A stretch of DNA of 6,561 nucleotides from JAXHUH01 sp034211175 (GTDB taxonomy: Bacteria > Actinomycetota > Acidimicrobiia > Acidimicrobiales > CAIXPF01). Shown here one piece after another: positions 6,367-6,561 of this stretch. The position numbers and the translations under genes were made by a program. The stretch is from NCBI GenBank assembly GCA_034211175.1, contig JAXHUH010000296.1:1-6561 (forward strand), read 5' to 3'. The notes beneath the pieces are model-generated. The model saw only the letters and a program-made list of their open reading frames with translations, made no database searches and was not told the origin of the DNA. How positions within the stretch are numbered: position 1 is the stretch's first letter; each line of letters starts with the position of its first letter.

Positions 6367-6516
6367 TGTCGCACCAACGTGGCGCACACACGGGGTCCCG
6401 GCGAAGACCCGAACCCGACCAACGCCCCCGTTGTCGCACCAACGTGGCGCGCACACGAGGTGCCCAGCGAAGACCCGAACCCGCCCAACATCCCCGTTGT
6501 CGCACCAACGTGGCGC
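6361..6516. repeat. Tandem repeat, 65-66 bp unit, about 2.4 copies
   Basis: Unit 1 is 6361-6425 and unit 2 is 6426-6491. Unit 3 begins at 6492 and matches only for its first 25 bases (to 6516). The first 25 bases of each unit are identical. They contain CGTTG, a 6-nt TCGCAC loop and CAACG, an inverted repeat that extends outward by two more C-G pairs after one mismatch. The remaining 40 bases of units 1 and 2 are similar but not identical, sharing GCGAAGACCCGAACCCG. The period is kept although the flanks have drifted, and no long open frame on either strand looks like a real protein across it. This is a non-coding tandem array, possibly of structured RNA or DNA-binding hairpins. Confidence 0.8.
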
Positions 6517-6535
6517 GCGGGTGGGCCGGCGTCCG

Positions 6536-6561
6536 GTTGCCGGGACGGCCGTCCCGGCAAC
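6536..6561. terminator. Perfect 26-bp palindrome at the window edge, likely strong hairpin
   Basis: Arm GTTGCCGGGAC (6536-6546), centre GGCC, and complementary arm GTCCCGGCAAC (6551-6561) pair without a mismatch. The palindrome runs to the last base shown, so it may be longer. An intrinsic terminator of a gene lying to the right is the ordinary explanation; a protein-binding site is also possible. Without the flanking sequence no T-tract can be checked. Confidence 0.5.

Noticed and set aside
6361..6516. CRISPR array
   Set aside because: The sequences between the identical cores are themselves similar copies rather than unique spacers, there are only three cores, and no cas gene is present.

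Overview
The window is very GC-rich DNA from a high-GC Gram-positive-like bacterium. It is most likely an actinomycete, possibly of the Acidimicrobiia: it has GTG starts, polyprenol-phosphate-sugar glycosyltransferases and a small winged-helix protein of a kind I associate with that class. The taxonomic call is inference, since no rRNA or other marker is present.

Left part (1-3775): envelope glycosylation genes. The 3' end of a GT87/DUF2029-like membrane glycosyltransferase lies on the + strand. It converges on a three-gene minus-strand set read right to left: a small winged-helix protein (3852-4157, probably 5'-disrupted), a membrane protein resembling a divergent DedA/VTT protein (3098-3775), and a large fusion protein (782-3076). 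The fusion joins an MptB-like GT-C mannosyltransferase to a C-terminal GT2 polyprenol-phosphate-mannose synthase. One polypeptide would therefore make the lipid-linked sugar in the cytoplasm and use it outside the membrane. The small membrane protein next to it is a candidate for moving the lipid carrier between the two sides, which is inference. A GC-rich hairpin separates the convergent genes.

Right part (about 4145-6561): a decayed or error-containing region. The winged-helix gene has a 5-bp tandem duplication (GACGG on the minus strand). Removing one copy restores a 139-codon frame from an ATG that sits 7 nt after a TACCGT -10 box. Positions 4290-5110 hold no gene I can defend. Next comes an aminoglycoside-phosphotransferase-like gene on the minus strand, broken by two one-base losses, both in G runs. 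The right edge carries a hairpin, nearly three tandem copies of a 65-66 bp unit with an identical 25-bp stem-loop-forming core, and a perfect 26-bp palindrome ending at the last base.

The main points of interest are the synthase-transferase fusion with its membrane-protein partner, the precisely reversible 5-bp frameshift, and the repeat cluster at the right edge.
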